Assembly (NCBI RefSeq): GCF_900086715.1
Contig: NZ_FLKH01000012.1
Coordinates: 2,153,805 to 2,217,804, forward strand
DNA: 64,000 nucleotides
Direction: 5' to 3'
Source of the DNA: Gracilibacillus timonensis
GTDB lineage: Bacteria; Bacillota; Bacilli; Bacillales; Amphibacillaceae
Part shown: piece after piece, positions 53,026-62,030 of the stretch
How positions within the stretch are numbered: the first letter of the stretch is position 1
Layout of the letters: every line of letters starts with the position of its first letter
Translations under genes and position numbers: made by a program
Notes under the pieces: model-generated
Told to the model about the DNA's origin: nothing
Databases searched by the model: none
The model's input: only the letters and a program-made list of their open reading frames with translations

Positions 53026-54042
53026 ATGGCGACAATCAAAGATGTAGCAAGAGTGGCAGGAGTAGCAGTATCCACTGCCTCCTATGCCCTCAATAATAAT
53101 GGCCGGGTAAGTCAGAAGACCAAGCAAAAGGTAGAAGAAGCGGCCAAACAATTGAATTATAGAAAGAATGGTATCGCGTCCGATCTAAAGCGCACGAAGA
53201 CGAATACCATCGCGCTTATTCTGAGTGACCTATCTGGGCCGTTTTATTCGGAGTTGATTAAAGGAGTTCAGGATATTACCACAGCAAATGGTTATGACCT
53301 GATCGCTTGTAGTTCCATTGGAGGAAAACAGTCCACTGCCGTAAAATTTTTGATGGAGAAACGGGTGGATGGTGCGATTATTCTTGCTAATAACATTAGT
53401 GACAAGATAACTTTACAAGCTTCACAAGGTGGTCTGCCGTTAGTTGTGCTGGATCGAAATGTGCAAGGAGAGCATGTCTATCATGTGGAAGTAGACAACG
53501 AAGACGGTGGTTTTAAGGCGACGGAGTTTTTGATTAATAAGGGACACCGACAAATCTCTTATATTGGCGGTCCTGTCGATTCTTACGATAACAAGAAACG
53601 ATTAATCGGTTATCAAAAAGCGCTTAGGAAAAATAATCTGTTCGAGCATTCCAAATGGAATTTGCAAGGAGATTTTACGAGGGAAGGCGGTTATCGTGCT
53701 ACCAAGCTTCTGATTGCTCAAGGGGAATTGCCATCGGCTATTTTCTATGGTAATGATGAGATGGCAATTGGAGGAATGCAGGCATTTAAAGAAAATCAAA
53801 TTCGAGTGCCTGAGGATATTTCGATCATTGGTTTTGATGATATTCAATTAGCGGAATTTGTTACACCGTCTTTAACCACCATCAAACAGCCAAAATATGA
53901 GGTAGGTGCCTTGTCTGTTCATCTTATCTTTCAATTGTTGGAAGGGAAACAGATTAATGAACAGTATAAGCTACCCACTGAGTTAGTGGTTAGGGAATCC
54001 GTCGTACTTGCCCAAGAAAGACAATCTATAGGAAGTAGGTGA
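53026..54042 (+). CDS. LacI-family regulator of the sulfated-glycan regulon
   Basis: The protein has 338 residues from ATG 53026 behind GGGGGAAATATT. Helix-turn-helix ATIKDVARVAGVAVSTASYA, hinge SDLKRTKTN and sensor domain (IALILSDLSGPFYSELIKGV; GFDDIQLAEFVTPSLTTIKQ) are visible. Most LacI members bind palindromes centred on CG, and GAAACGTTTC sites lie at all three nearby catabolic promoters, so it is the obvious regulator. It forms an operon with an esterase and a sulfatase, divergent from the GH172 operon. Confidence 0.9.
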   Translation: MATIKDVARVAGVAVSTASYALNNNGRVSQKTKQKVEEAAKQLNYRKNGIASDLKRTKTNTIALILSDLSGPFYSELIKGVQDITTANGYDLIACSSIGGKQSTAVKFLMEKRVDGAIILANNISDKITLQASQGGLPLVVLDRNVQGEHVYHVEVDNEDGGFKATEFLINKGHRQISYIGGPVDSYDNKKRLIGYQKALRKNNLFEHSKWNLQGDFTREGGYRATKLLIAQGELPSAIFYGNDEMAIGGMQAFKENQIRVPEDISIIGFDDIQLAEFVTPSLTTIKQPKYEVGALSVHLIFQLLEGKQINEQYKLPTELVVRESVVLAQERQSIGSR

Positions 54043-54047
54043 TGTAA

Positions 54048-54749
54048 ATGCTTGCGGAGAAAGTATTCATTCAGGAAGATAAGAAATTGCCTTATTTATT
54101 TCACGCGCCGGAACAGGTTTTACAGGGAGAGCAGGGGGAATGGCCGCTTGTCTTATTTTTACATGGCGCAGGCGAGCGTGGTGATAACTTAGAAATGGTA
54201 ACTTATCATGGTTTTGCGAGTAAAATGACTGAGCCCGAGAATCAAGACGCTCCGTTTATTTTTGTAGCTCCACAATGTGGGGAGGATGCTTACTGGACAG
54301 AAGAATTATCAGTCCTCAGCGGCTTATTAGATGAAATGATAGCGCATTATCCGGTGGATGAGCAACGTATCTATTTAACAGGCTTAAGTATGGGAGCGAT
54401 CGGAGCTTGGAATCTTGCTTTGCAGCAACCAGAGCGTTTTGCGGCAATGGTGCCCGTCTGTGGTGCGCTTCGGTTACCAGAACATCGTGCGGAAGAGTTT
54501 CCGCAAACATTTTCTAAAAAAGATATACCGCAACAGTTGGAAAAACTGCAAGATTTACCAATTTGGGCCTTTCACGGTGAAGAAGATGATGTCGTTCCTG
54601 TAGAAGAAACAACGACGATGATAGATTATTTAAAGCGTTTTAATAACCAGGTACAGTTAACGGTCTACCCGGGGGTAGGGCATGACTCGTGGGTTCCGGC
54701 CTTCCAAGAGAAACGCCTGTATACGTGGTTATTCAGGCAGCATACATAG
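54048..54749 (+). CDS. Alpha/beta-hydrolase (esterase-type)
   Basis: This 233-aa protein has an oxyanion loop in LFLHGAGERGDN, the nucleophile Ser in GLSMGAIGAW, Asp in GEEDDVVP and His in PGVGHDSW. It resembles the single-domain carboxylesterases that accompany polysaccharide-degrading genes. It may remove ester groups (e.g. acetyl or feruloyl) from the glycan; the substrate is inferred only. It starts five bases after the LacI gene. Confidence 0.85.
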   Translation: MLAEKVFIQEDKKLPYLFHAPEQVLQGEQGEWPLVLFLHGAGERGDNLEMVTYHGFASKMTEPENQDAPFIFVAPQCGEDAYWTEELSVLSGLLDEMIAHYPVDEQRIYLTGLSMGAIGAWNLALQQPERFAAMVPVCGALRLPEHRAEEFPQTFSKKDIPQQLEKLQDLPIWAFHGEEDDVVPVEETTTMIDYLKRFNNQVQLTVYPGVGHDSWVPAFQEKRLYTWLFRQHT

Positions 54750-54808
54750 TAAAGGATCATCCATGTGTAACACATGATCACTATAAAAAGACGAAAGGAA
54801 GGAAGATA

Positions 54809-56278
54809 ATGAGAGTATTGTTGTTGGATTTAGATTCCACTAGGCCAGATCATATGGGGTGTTACGGTTATCACCGTAACACGACTCCGAATATTGACAA
54901 AATAGCAGAAGAAGGGGTTCGCTTTACCAATTATTATACGACCGATGCGCCTTGTGCTCCTTCGCGTAATGCGTTGATGACCGGACGGTTTGGGATACAT
55001 ACTGGTAACATTGGTCATGGTGGGACAGCAGGTGATATGCGATTGGAAGGAGAAAACCGTGAATTTCATGATCTTCTGAAAACGGATAGCTTGCCAACCG
55101 TCTTTCGTCAAGAAGGAATGAAGACGGCTTTGGTCAGTCCTTTTGCTGAAAGACATTCCTCTTGGCAGTTTTATGCTGGTTTTAACGAAATGTACAACAC
55201 TGGAAAGACGGGCGATGAGTCGGCAGAAGAAGTGACGCCGACCGTGCTGGATTGGTTAGATCGTCACGAAGATCAAGATGATTGGTTTTTGTATGTGAAT
55301 TATTGGGATCCGCATACCCCGTATCGTGCGCCTGAATCATTTGGCGATCCTTTTAAAGAGGAACCACTGCCTGAATGGATTACAGATGAGGTGCTGGCAG
55401 AGCATTTAGAAAGTATTGGCCCGCACTCGGCCCGTGAGATTAATATGTATGATAATAGTGAACGGCCGAGCTTTCCGCGTCAGCCAGGTGAAATAACGGA
55501 TAGACAAGGCTTGCGACGTGTGATAGATGGTTATGACACAGGTCTTCATTTTCTCGATCAACACATTGGTCAGTTATTTGCCAAACTGGAAGAACAAGGT
55601 TTATTAGAAGAAACCATCATTATTATCACGGCCGATCATGGTGAGAATCTTGGGGAGCTTGGTATCTATGCGGAGCATGGTACAGCCGATCAAATGACTT
55701 GTCGTTTGCCGATGATTATTCGGTGGCCGGGTATGCAAGCGGGTCATGTAGATGAAGACTTGCATTATCATTTAGACCTTGGTCCTACCTTGGCTGAACT
55801 GTTCCAACAAAAACCTCGTGCCTCATGGGATGGTCAAAGTTATGCGACGGTGTTAAAGAACGGGGAGCGAGCTGGCAGGGATTACCTCGTGTTCTCCCAG
55901 AATGCTCATGTTTGCCAGCGAAGTGTTCGTTTCGACGATTGGTTATATATCCGTACGTATCATGATGGCTTTCACTTATTTGATAAGGAAATGCTCTTTA
56001 ACTTAGCGGACGATCCTTACGAGCAAGTTAACCTTGCTGAAGAGAAACGGGATATCTGTAAAGAAGCGGTCTATCTCTTGAACGAGTGGCATGATGAGAT
56101 GATGACCACGATGAAGTATGATGTAGACCCGATGTGGACGGTTATCAAGGAAGGTGGCCCGTATCACGCAAAACCAGAGAATCTACAAAGGTATTTAAAA
56201 CACTTAAGAAAAACAGGAAGAGAAGAAGGTGCAAGAAAGCTGGAGGAGAAATATGCAGCTGAACTAGCAAAATTATAA
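54809..56278 (+). CDS. Sulfatase (formylglycine type), second copy
   Basis: The protein has 489 residues from ATG 54809 behind AAGGAAGGAAGATA. It is a paralogue of the sulfatase at 50054: LLDLDSTRPDHMGCYGYHRN, active Cys49 in PCAPSR and ITADHGENLGELG. There is no signal peptide. Two related but distinct sulfatases imply sulfate groups at two positions or on two sugars. It ends the LacI-esterase-sulfatase operon at a terminator. Confidence 0.9.
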   Translation: MRVLLLDLDSTRPDHMGCYGYHRNTTPNIDKIAEEGVRFTNYYTTDAPCAPSRNALMTGRFGIHTGNIGHGGTAGDMRLEGENREFHDLLKTDSLPTVFRQEGMKTALVSPFAERHSSWQFYAGFNEMYNTGKTGDESAEEVTPTVLDWLDRHEDQDDWFLYVNYWDPHTPYRAPESFGDPFKEEPLPEWITDEVLAEHLESIGPHSAREINMYDNSERPSFPRQPGEITDRQGLRRVIDGYDTGLHFLDQHIGQLFAKLEEQGLLEETIIIITADHGENLGELGIYAEHGTADQMTCRLPMIIRWPGMQAGHVDEDLHYHLDLGPTLAELFQQKPRASWDGQSYATVLKNGERAGRDYLVFSQNAHVCQRSVRFDDWLYIRTYHDGFHLFDKEMLFNLADDPYEQVNLAEEKRDICKEAVYLLNEWHDEMMTTMKYDVDPMWTVIKEGGPYHAKPENLQRYLKHLRKTGREEGARKLEEKYAAELAKL

Positions 56279-56283
56279 TGATT

Positions 56284-56323
56284 AAAAGGGACATTCGTCT
56301 GGCTGGGCGGTGTCTCTTTTTTT
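56284..56323 (+). terminator. Rho-independent terminator
   Basis: GGGACA pairs with TGTCTC (one G-U) and is followed by seven T residues. Confidence 0.65.
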
Positions 56324-56397
56324 GAGGGATGAGTAGAGTCGTGATGACGGGCGGAATGGAGTGGGATTCGAGGGGAGTGGTCATCCTATTTGTCGAA

Positions 56398-56492
56398 ATG
56401 ACGGCCAAAAAAGAGAAGAATCCCCGGAAAATGGCCGTCATTTTAAGAGTGACGGCCAAAAAAGAGTAAAATTAACAGGAGATGGCCGTCAT
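56398..56492. repeat. Two tandem GACGGCCA hairpins
   Basis: ATGACGGCCA (56398-56407)/TGGCCGTCAT (56432-56441) and TGACGGCCA (56450-56458)/TGGCCGTCA (56483-56491) form two hairpins with a ~52-bp period. GACGGCCAAAAAAGAG follows the start of each. They lie alone in a 345-bp gap without genes. Confidence 0.75.
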
Positions 56493-56625
56493 AATATGAC
56501 ACGTTGAAAGAAGATCTAGTTTTGGCTGGCTGGTTCAACAAATCAGTTTTCCTTATAATAACAGAGAATGATTCGGTCGAAGCTGTATACAATATAAGTA
56601 TTAATGGAAATAAGGAGAGAGCGAG

Positions 56626-57084
56626 TTGGATATAGCGAAACTACAACAACAGCTTATAGACCGGCAAGAACAATTAATTGAAAGGAAAAGACGTGGCATG
56701 GAAAGTACGTACGAATTCAGCCAGGAACTATCCGATTACGACAACCATCCAGCTGATACAGGAAGTGAACTGTTTGACAAGGAAAAGGATAGTGCGCTGC
56801 AACGACATATTGAGCAAGAACTATCCGATATTAATGAGGCTCTTCACGCAATGGAAGAAGGTACTTATGGCATTTGTAAGGTCTGTGGGGAACCTATTGC
56901 TAGTGAAAGGTTAGAGGCCCTTCCGACAGCCGATTGTTGTGTGGAGCATGCCAAAGAAAGGCCGCCTGCCACAGATACACCCACACGAATCACCAAAACA
57001 GTTGGTGATGATGGAGAAAATAGCTGGGAGGATGTAAGCCAATACGGCACATCCAGCAATTCACCTTGGTTTGATGAACAATAA
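56626..57084 (+). CDS. YteA-family protein with DksA/TraR-type zinc finger
   Basis: In this 152-aa protein an N-terminal coiled coil (LQQQLIDRQEQLIERKRRGM) is followed by DNHPADTGSELFDKEKD and a C4-type finger with CKVCGEPIASERL. Those features define yteA-type sporulation proteins of Bacillaceae, related to DksA. It starts at TTG 56626 behind AAGGAGAGAGCGAG. The role is uncertain; DksA relatives modulate RNA polymerase. Confidence 0.85.
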   Translation: MDIAKLQQQLIDRQEQLIERKRRGMESTYEFSQELSDYDNHPADTGSELFDKEKDSALQRHIEQELSDINEALHAMEEGTYGICKVCGEPIASERLEALPTADCCVEHAKERPPATDTPTRITKTVGDDGENSWEDVSQYGTSSNSPWFDEQ

Positions 57085-57090
57085 TGAAAA

Positions 57091-57122
57091 ACCCCCGAAT
57101 TCTCCGAGAGTTCAGGGGTTTC
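57091..57122. terminator. Bidirectional terminator
   Basis: AAACCCCCGAATTCTC pairs with GAGTTCAGGGGTTT (one mismatch and one bulge). It lies between the convergent yteA-type and binding-protein genes. Confidence 0.8.
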
Positions 57123-57141
57123 TTGTTGATGAGCCTTTGCC

Positions 57142-58392
57142 TTAATCAGATAAGATATCGGACGCTGATTGGTAATATTCCTCCATTACCGTATCTACGT
57201 CTGCTGTACCACGAATAAGTTTCTCCATCGAGTTGACCAGTTGCTCACCGAGTTGTTCGTATTCCGGAATGTTTGGGGGTAATTGGGTATGCTCCATTTG
57301 TTCTTGAAAAACCGTTAACATCTCGTCTTCGGCAAGAATTGGATCTTCCCATGCTTCATTAACTGCGGGAAGCGAATTAGACGCTTCGTACCATTTGACT
57401 TGCGTTTCTGGATCGGCCATATAATTCAGGAACTGTGCGGCTTTATCTGCTTTATTCGTATTATGAAAAATCGCTAATTGGGTTCCGCCGATAAAATTAT
57501 CTCCATTTTCCGCTGTAGGTACTACCCGTACATTCCATTGACCATCAATGTCGGGTGCTTGTTCTTGAAGCAGACTGACCATATATGGGCCAGAAAAAAA
57601 CATAGGATTGGAGCCATCTGCTAATGCCTGCATTGGTTCTTTTCCTTGATCTTGCACCGAGCTTAAGCCGTTTTGAAAGATTTCTTGATAAAGTTCTATC
57701 ATCTTTCTGAATTCTGGTTTTTTGAAGTTTTCTGCTCCTTTATCATTTTCGTAAGTCCAACCTTGGCGGATGGCAAACGTAAACATTAAATTAAAATCTT
57801 CAGGCGGGATGCCAAGACCGAATTGATCATCGCCTCTTTCGCTTAATGATTGGGCCAGTGTTAACATTTCTTCCTGTGTTTCCGGACCATTTGGAGATCC
57901 CTCTTCTTCTAAGATGTCCGTACGATAAAATAAGGCATTTACGGCGACGAACCAGGGCATTGCTTGTATTTTTCCGTCAAGCTCTACCGATTTCATTGCT
58001 GATTCGTTAAAATTTTCTTTTTTGAGGTTAGGGTAGTCCTCGTTTCCAAAGTAGTCAGATAAATCCAGATAGGTATTAGACTCTGCAAACTGCGGTACCC
58101 AGGTGGACGGCTCTTGCAAGATATCCGGGCCTTTTTTTGAAGCGACAGCAGTGAGTAGCTTATCTTTAGCATTATCCCATGGCAAGGCTTGTACATCTAC
58201 CTGGATACCGGTTTCTTCTTCAAAGTCTTCGGCGATAACTGCTAACTTCTTACCTTCTTCCCCCATACCCCATACTTTTAAAGGTCCATCTTCTCCGCTT
58301 GTTGAGGTGTCTCCATCATCTGAACCGCAAGCGCTTACAAATAGAACGGTGATGATGGTTAGTGCAAACCAAATAATTCTGTGTTTTAACAT
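57142..58392 (-). CDS. Orphan sugar-binding lipoprotein, second paralogue
   Basis: This 416-aa protein has the lipobox VSAC. The mature part begins GPLKVWGMGEEGKKLAVIAE and is alignable without gaps over most of the 48176 gene product. It has its own promoter with the regulon's palindromes but no permease or enzyme beside it, so it probably feeds the importer at 46374-48087 with a different sugar or affinity. It is a single-gene unit. Confidence 0.92.
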   Translation of the reverse strand: MLKHRIIWFALTIITVLFVSACGSDDGDTSTSGEDGPLKVWGMGEEGKKLAVIAEDFEEETGIQVDVQALPWDNAKDKLLTAVASKKGPDILQEPSTWVPQFAESNTYLDLSDYFGNEDYPNLKKENFNESAMKSVELDGKIQAMPWFVAVNALFYRTDILEEEGSPNGPETQEEMLTLAQSLSERGDDQFGLGIPPEDFNLMFTFAIRQGWTYENDKGAENFKKPEFRKMIELYQEIFQNGLSSVQDQGKEPMQALADGSNPMFFSGPYMVSLLQEQAPDIDGQWNVRVVPTAENGDNFIGGTQLAIFHNTNKADKAAQFLNYMADPETQVKWYEASNSLPAVNEAWEDPILAEDEMLTVFQEQMEHTQLPPNIPEYEQLGEQLVNSMEKLIRGTADVDTVMEEYYQSASDILSD

Positions 58393-58438
58393 GAAAAGCC
58401 CTCCCTTTTTAATCGCTTACATTTGATAGTAGCATATC

Positions 58439-58484
58439 GAAACGTTTCGCTTTTTAGTATAAACGATGCGTTTCGTCTTGTCAA
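58439..58484 (-). promoter_or_regulatory. Promoter and operator of the orphan binding-protein gene
   Basis: Minus-strand -35 TTGACA (58479-58484), 17 bases, -10 TATACT (58456-58461), then GAAACGTTTC (58439-58448). The spacer itself contains GACGAAACGCATCG, a weak further site. Confidence 0.85.
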
Positions 58485-58573
58485 AGTATTTTTTGGTGAT
58501 TAAGTTGTAATATCAAGGTGTAGTGTGGTTTTAAAAAGGGAAATTACGTCTCGAAAAAATGCTGAATGCTATC

Positions 58574-58583
58574 GAAATGTTTC
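58574..58583. promoter_or_regulatory. Distal GAAATGTTTC operator
   Basis: One base differs from the regulon palindrome; it is 135 bp upstream of the proximal site. Confidence 0.65.
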
Positions 58584-58690
58584 GATTTTGCTCTACGGAC
58601 GGGGGAGGGCATAATCGCCAAGCATAAATCTCTCGCTTGTCCCATATAGTATATAGCAAACCATGAAGCGCTGTGAAAGGGGAAAAGCGA

Positions 58691-59395
58691 ATGTCAAAAA
58701 CCTTGAAGGTAATGTTTTGGCTGATGGGTCTCTTTCTGTTAATTATTCTTGTCCAATATCCGATACAGCAGGCGACGGACTCATGGCAGACGTGGTCACT
58801 TCCGCTTGCTGGTCAAACGATTGTGTTAGATCCTGGTCACGGTGGAGCAGATGGCGGGGCAGAAGGATCGGATGGAACACAAGAGAAAGAGATTGCTTTA
58901 GCTGTCAGTCATCAATTGCAAGATTATCTACAACAAGCAGGGGCGATCGTCTATTTAACAAGGGAAGGGGATTATGATTTGGCGGAAGAAGGTACGACGA
59001 GCTTATCTCGCCGGAAAACAGAGGATATTCATCAACGGGTGGCTTTTATTAAGGAGAACGAAGCGGATCTCTTTCTTAGTATCCATTTGAATGCATTACC
59101 AGCTAAACAATGGCGAGGGGCACAGGTCTTCTTTTATCCTGGAAAGGAACAGAATGAAGTACTGGCGAAGTCAATTCAATCAACGATTCGTCACCATTTA
59201 GAAAATACAACACGGGAGGCATTAGCGATTGAGCATATCTATTTGCTACAACATGCTGAGGCAATCGGAGCACTAGTAGAGATTGGCTTCTTATCCAATG
59301 AAGAGGAACGGGCATTGCTTACTTCTCCTGACTATCAACAAAAAATGGCAGCAAGTATTTACCAAGGTATTCTGCAATTTGCCGCCGCTAAATAA
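58691..59395 (+). CDS. cwlD: Germination-specific N-acetylmuramoyl-L-alanine amidase
   Basis: The protein has 234 residues from ATG 58691 behind AAAGGGGAAAAGCGA. One N-terminal membrane segment is followed by an Amidase_3 domain: zinc His in LDPGHGGADGGAEG, Glu in TQEKEIALAV, His in SIHLNAL and Glu in LVEIGFLSN. CwlD removes stem peptides from spore cortex so muramic lactam can form. Position before mrp and gerD is as in B. subtilis. Confidence 0.93.
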   Translation: MSKTLKVMFWLMGLFLLIILVQYPIQQATDSWQTWSLPLAGQTIVLDPGHGGADGGAEGSDGTQEKEIALAVSHQLQDYLQQAGAIVYLTREGDYDLAEEGTTSLSRRKTEDIHQRVAFIKENEADLFLSIHLNALPAKQWRGAQVFFYPGKEQNEVLAKSIQSTIRHHLENTTREALAIEHIYLLQHAEAIGALVEIGFLSNEEERALLTSPDYQQKMAASIYQGILQFAAAK

Positions 59396-59477
59396 CAAGC
59401 CTCTTTGCTGAAGGAAGCGCTGCTTTATGTTATACTATCAAATAGAATGTTACAGCTTATAAATGAGGTGACGGATA

Positions 59478-60524
59478 GTGATAACAGAACAAAGTGTCAT
59501 GGAACTTCTGGAAACAATGAAGGATCCATTTTTACATAAGACATTCAAAGAAACGGAAGGAATTGAAGACGTTTCCGTTAAAACCGACAAAAATCATGTC
59601 AGTGTGAAATTGGCAATCGCTAAGACCAACACAGCGGAGCAAATGCAGCTTCAGCAGGAATTGGTAGGGAAGATTAAGCAATTAGGGGCGGCGACAGTAG
59701 GACTTAGGTTCACTCAGCTCCCGGATGAAGTAATTGAAAAGTATCAGCCAGCAGAGGAAAAAGATACATCTATTCTTGGCAAAAATTCAAAGACAAACTT
59801 CCTGGCCATTGCCAGTGGTAAAGGTGGTGTGGGTAAATCCACCGTTACGGTCAATATCGCAGTAGCATTGGCACGCTTAGGCAAGAAGGTAGGTATTATT
59901 GATGCGGATATTTATGGTTTTAGTGTTCCGGATATGATGGGTGTCGAGGAACGCCCGAAATTGAATGGAAATAAAATTATCCCGGTAGAGCGCTTTGGTG
60001 TCAAGGTAATGTCGATGGGCTTTTTTGTTGAGGATAATTCTCCAGTTATATGGCGTGGTCCACGTTTAGGGAAAATGCTGACAAGCTTTTTTAAAGAAGT
60101 GGAGTGGGGAGAACTTGATTTTCTTTTATTAGACTTGCCCCCGGGTACAGGAGATGTGGCGCTTGACGTGCACAATATGATTCCATCTTCTAAGGAACTG
60201 ATCGTGACCACTCCTCATCCAACCGCGGCATTTGTAGCGGCACGTGCTGGGCAAATGGCGATTAATACCGATCACGAGATTCTCGGTATTTTGGAAAATA
60301 TGGCCTATTTCCAAAGCCAGGTCACCGGAGAGAAGGAGTATGTCTTTGGTAAAGGAGGAGGCGATAAGCTGGCGGAAACACTAGAAACTAAAGTGATCGG
60401 CCGTCTGTCCTTGCAGCAGCCTTATCAGGAAAAGGATGTCTTTGCCCCTTCGATTTATCAGGAAGATCATCCAAATGGGAAAGAATATATTGAAGTAGCC
60501 AAACAGATAATAAAACAGTTTTGA
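59478..60524 (+). CDS. salA: Mrp/NBP35-type P-loop ATPase (SalA)
   Basis: In this 348-aa protein an N-terminal MIP18-like domain (~100 aa) precedes the ATPase with the deviant Walker A GKGGVGKST, DADIYGFSVPDMM and LDLPPGTGD. Related proteins load iron-sulfur clusters; SalA in B. subtilis also represses scoC. The usual CxxC near the C-terminus is not seen, as in other Bacillus SalA proteins. It begins at GTG 59478 behind GAGGTGACGGATA. Confidence 0.9.
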   Translation: MITEQSVMELLETMKDPFLHKTFKETEGIEDVSVKTDKNHVSVKLAIAKTNTAEQMQLQQELVGKIKQLGAATVGLRFTQLPDEVIEKYQPAEEKDTSILGKNSKTNFLAIASGKGGVGKSTVTVNIAVALARLGKKVGIIDADIYGFSVPDMMGVEERPKLNGNKIIPVERFGVKVMSMGFFVEDNSPVIWRGPRLGKMLTSFFKEVEWGELDFLLLDLPPGTGDVALDVHNMIPSSKELIVTTPHPTAAFVAARAGQMAINTDHEILGILENMAYFQSQVTGEKEYVFGKGGGDKLAETLETKVIGRLSLQQPYQEKDVFAPSIYQEDHPNGKEYIEVAKQIIKQF

Positions 60525-60542
60525 ATAGCGAGTTGTTATACG

Positions 60543-60568
60543 CAACCTAAGGTGTTTGCCTTAGGTTG
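60543..60568. terminator. Bidirectional terminator between salA and gerD
   Basis: CAACCTAAGG (60543-60552) pairs with CCTTAGGTTG (60559-60568) across a six-base loop. Confidence 0.75.
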
Positions 60569-60574
60569 TGTACT

Positions 60575-61228
60575 TTATCCTCCGGCGCTGTTCTCGATTT
60601 CTTCTTTATCCTGTTCGTTGTGTCCTTCTTCTTCCTCCGATTTTCCAGCTACTCCCTCATCATTTTCTCCTCCACCGCCCCCGCCCGATTGCGAGTTTTG
60701 AGAAGATTGAGCTATGAGTTCTGCCATTCGTGCTTGGAAGGCGGGTGACTGCAGGGTTTCGTCTACTACTTTTTCAAGGTGTTCCCGAAATTGCTGACTG
60801 GTTAATAAGGTGAGTGTTTGCTTTTCCATTTCAGGATCACTCAAAATTTCCATCATTTTCTTCTGGTAATTTGAGTCACTCATTAAATTTTGGGTTACTT
60901 CCGTTTGTTTTTCTTGTAAGGTTGTGGCAAATGATTCAATAAACGTCGGATCTTGAAACAGTTTGGTCCAAAACTGTTTTCCTTCTTCAGAGGATAAGGC
61001 TTCGGTGACGGCTTCTTTGACGACTTTTGTTTCAATAACATAGGATTGCTGCATATCATCGGCGGCCAATACCTCATTGATGGCCTGCTTGCCTTCCTCT
61101 GTTTTTAGGATATCTGTCACCATTCGCTTGACGCCTTCATAATCATTTCTCTCCTGCGCTTCTGTATCGGAGCCCCCGCAGCCTGCTAATATGGTAAGAA
61201 TGAGTAATATATAAATGAATCGGTACAT
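60575..61228 (-). CDS. gerD: Spore germination lipoprotein GerD
   Basis: This 217-aa protein has a signal peptide with lipobox LAGC, then a helical region (VKRMVTDILKTEEGKQAINE onward) that builds the GerD superhelical trimer. The C-terminal tail is rich in Gly and Glu with no structure. GerD clusters nutrient germinant receptors in the spore inner membrane. Orientation opposite to salA and kbaA is the conserved Bacillus arrangement. Confidence 0.93.
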   Translation of the reverse strand: MYRFIYILLILTILAGCGGSDTEAQERNDYEGVKRMVTDILKTEEGKQAINEVLAADDMQQSYVIETKVVKEAVTEALSSEEGKQFWTKLFQDPTFIESFATTLQEKQTEVTQNLMSDSNYQKKMMEILSDPEMEKQTLTLLTSQQFREHLEKVVDETLQSPAFQARMAELIAQSSQNSQSGGGGGGENDEGVAGKSEEEEGHNEQDKEEIENSAGG

Positions 61229-61366
61229 GGATTACCGCTACCTTTCTTAAAAATAATCTGTATTTATAATATGGAGTCATTTATAATGAATTATGTATGG
61301 CAAGAGAAAAAAACTAAAAGACGTGTTAAACTATGCATAGAGTGATCAATGTAGGGGGATATTGTT

Positions 61367-61954
61367 TTGAAAAGTCGTAATGTGGTGAGATTATTTTTTA
61401 CTACCTTGTTATTAGGTGGCGTTTCCACACTAATTGTTAGTTTTTTCGTGAAATCTGCAGTATATGCAGAATACATAAGTCCATTTGATTGGTTTGAGGT
61501 ATTGGGTTTGTTTATCTTTTTTGCGGCGCTTGGTTTTGTATTTAGTCTGATCAGTCAGATGGGTTTTTTTGCTTATTTGACAGTAAACCAGTTTGCATTA
61601 GGTCTGTTCCGCAGCTATTGGCCGATTGTTCAAATAGGATTGATTGCTTTTGCTTTGTTTGATCTGGTTTACTTCCGTTATCGAAGTGTTGAAAATGGCA
61701 GCTTGTGGATGTTTGTACTGACGGCCATTGCACTGCTTATCTACGGTTTGATAATCGCCTGGATCAAGGCGAAAGAAACACAGCGCCGGGCATTTATACC
61801 AGCTCTGTTTTTTATGATTGTGATTACTTCGATTGAGTGGGTACCAGGGTTAAGAACCAGTAATGGCGATTACGCGTGGCTCATGATTGTACCTTTGGTG
61901 TTGTGCAATACCTATCAATTATTAATATTACATCGTTTAACGGAAAAGGAATAG
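61367..61954 (+). CDS. kbaA: KinB-signalling pathway activation protein
   Basis: This 195-aa protein has six membrane helices. SPFDWFEVLGLFIFFAALGF and the downstream SQMGFFAYLTVNQFALGLFR are typical KbaA sequence. It supports activation of the sporulation kinase KinB in B. subtilis. It begins at TTG 61367 behind AGGGGGATATTGTT. It lies between gerD and pdaB, as expected. Confidence 0.93.
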   Translation: MKSRNVVRLFFTTLLLGGVSTLIVSFFVKSAVYAEYISPFDWFEVLGLFIFFAALGFVFSLISQMGFFAYLTVNQFALGLFRSYWPIVQIGLIAFALFDLVYFRYRSVENGSLWMFVLTAIALLIYGLIIAWIKAKETQRRAFIPALFFMIVITSIEWVPGLRTSNGDYAWLMIVPLVLCNTYQLLILHRLTEKE

Positions 61955-61975
61955 ACCATCGCGTCTATTCCTTTT
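61944..61975. terminator. Perfect bidirectional terminator between kbaA and pdaB
   Basis: AAAAGGAATAGAC (61944-61956) and GTCTATTCCTTTT (61963-61975) are perfect 13-bp arms; the left arm includes the kbaA stop codon. Confidence 0.9.
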
Positions 61976-62030
61976 CTATACAATGAAATAAAAGTTAAAC
62001 GAAAGCAATTTCTTGAAGCGAAGCAACTTT

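Noticed and set aside
49487..58583. GAAACGTTTC sites as catabolite-repression (CcpA) sites
   Set aside because: They are perfect short palindromes limited to this regulon and placed at transcription starts beside a dedicated LacI gene; CcpA binding cannot be excluded but is not the simplest reading.
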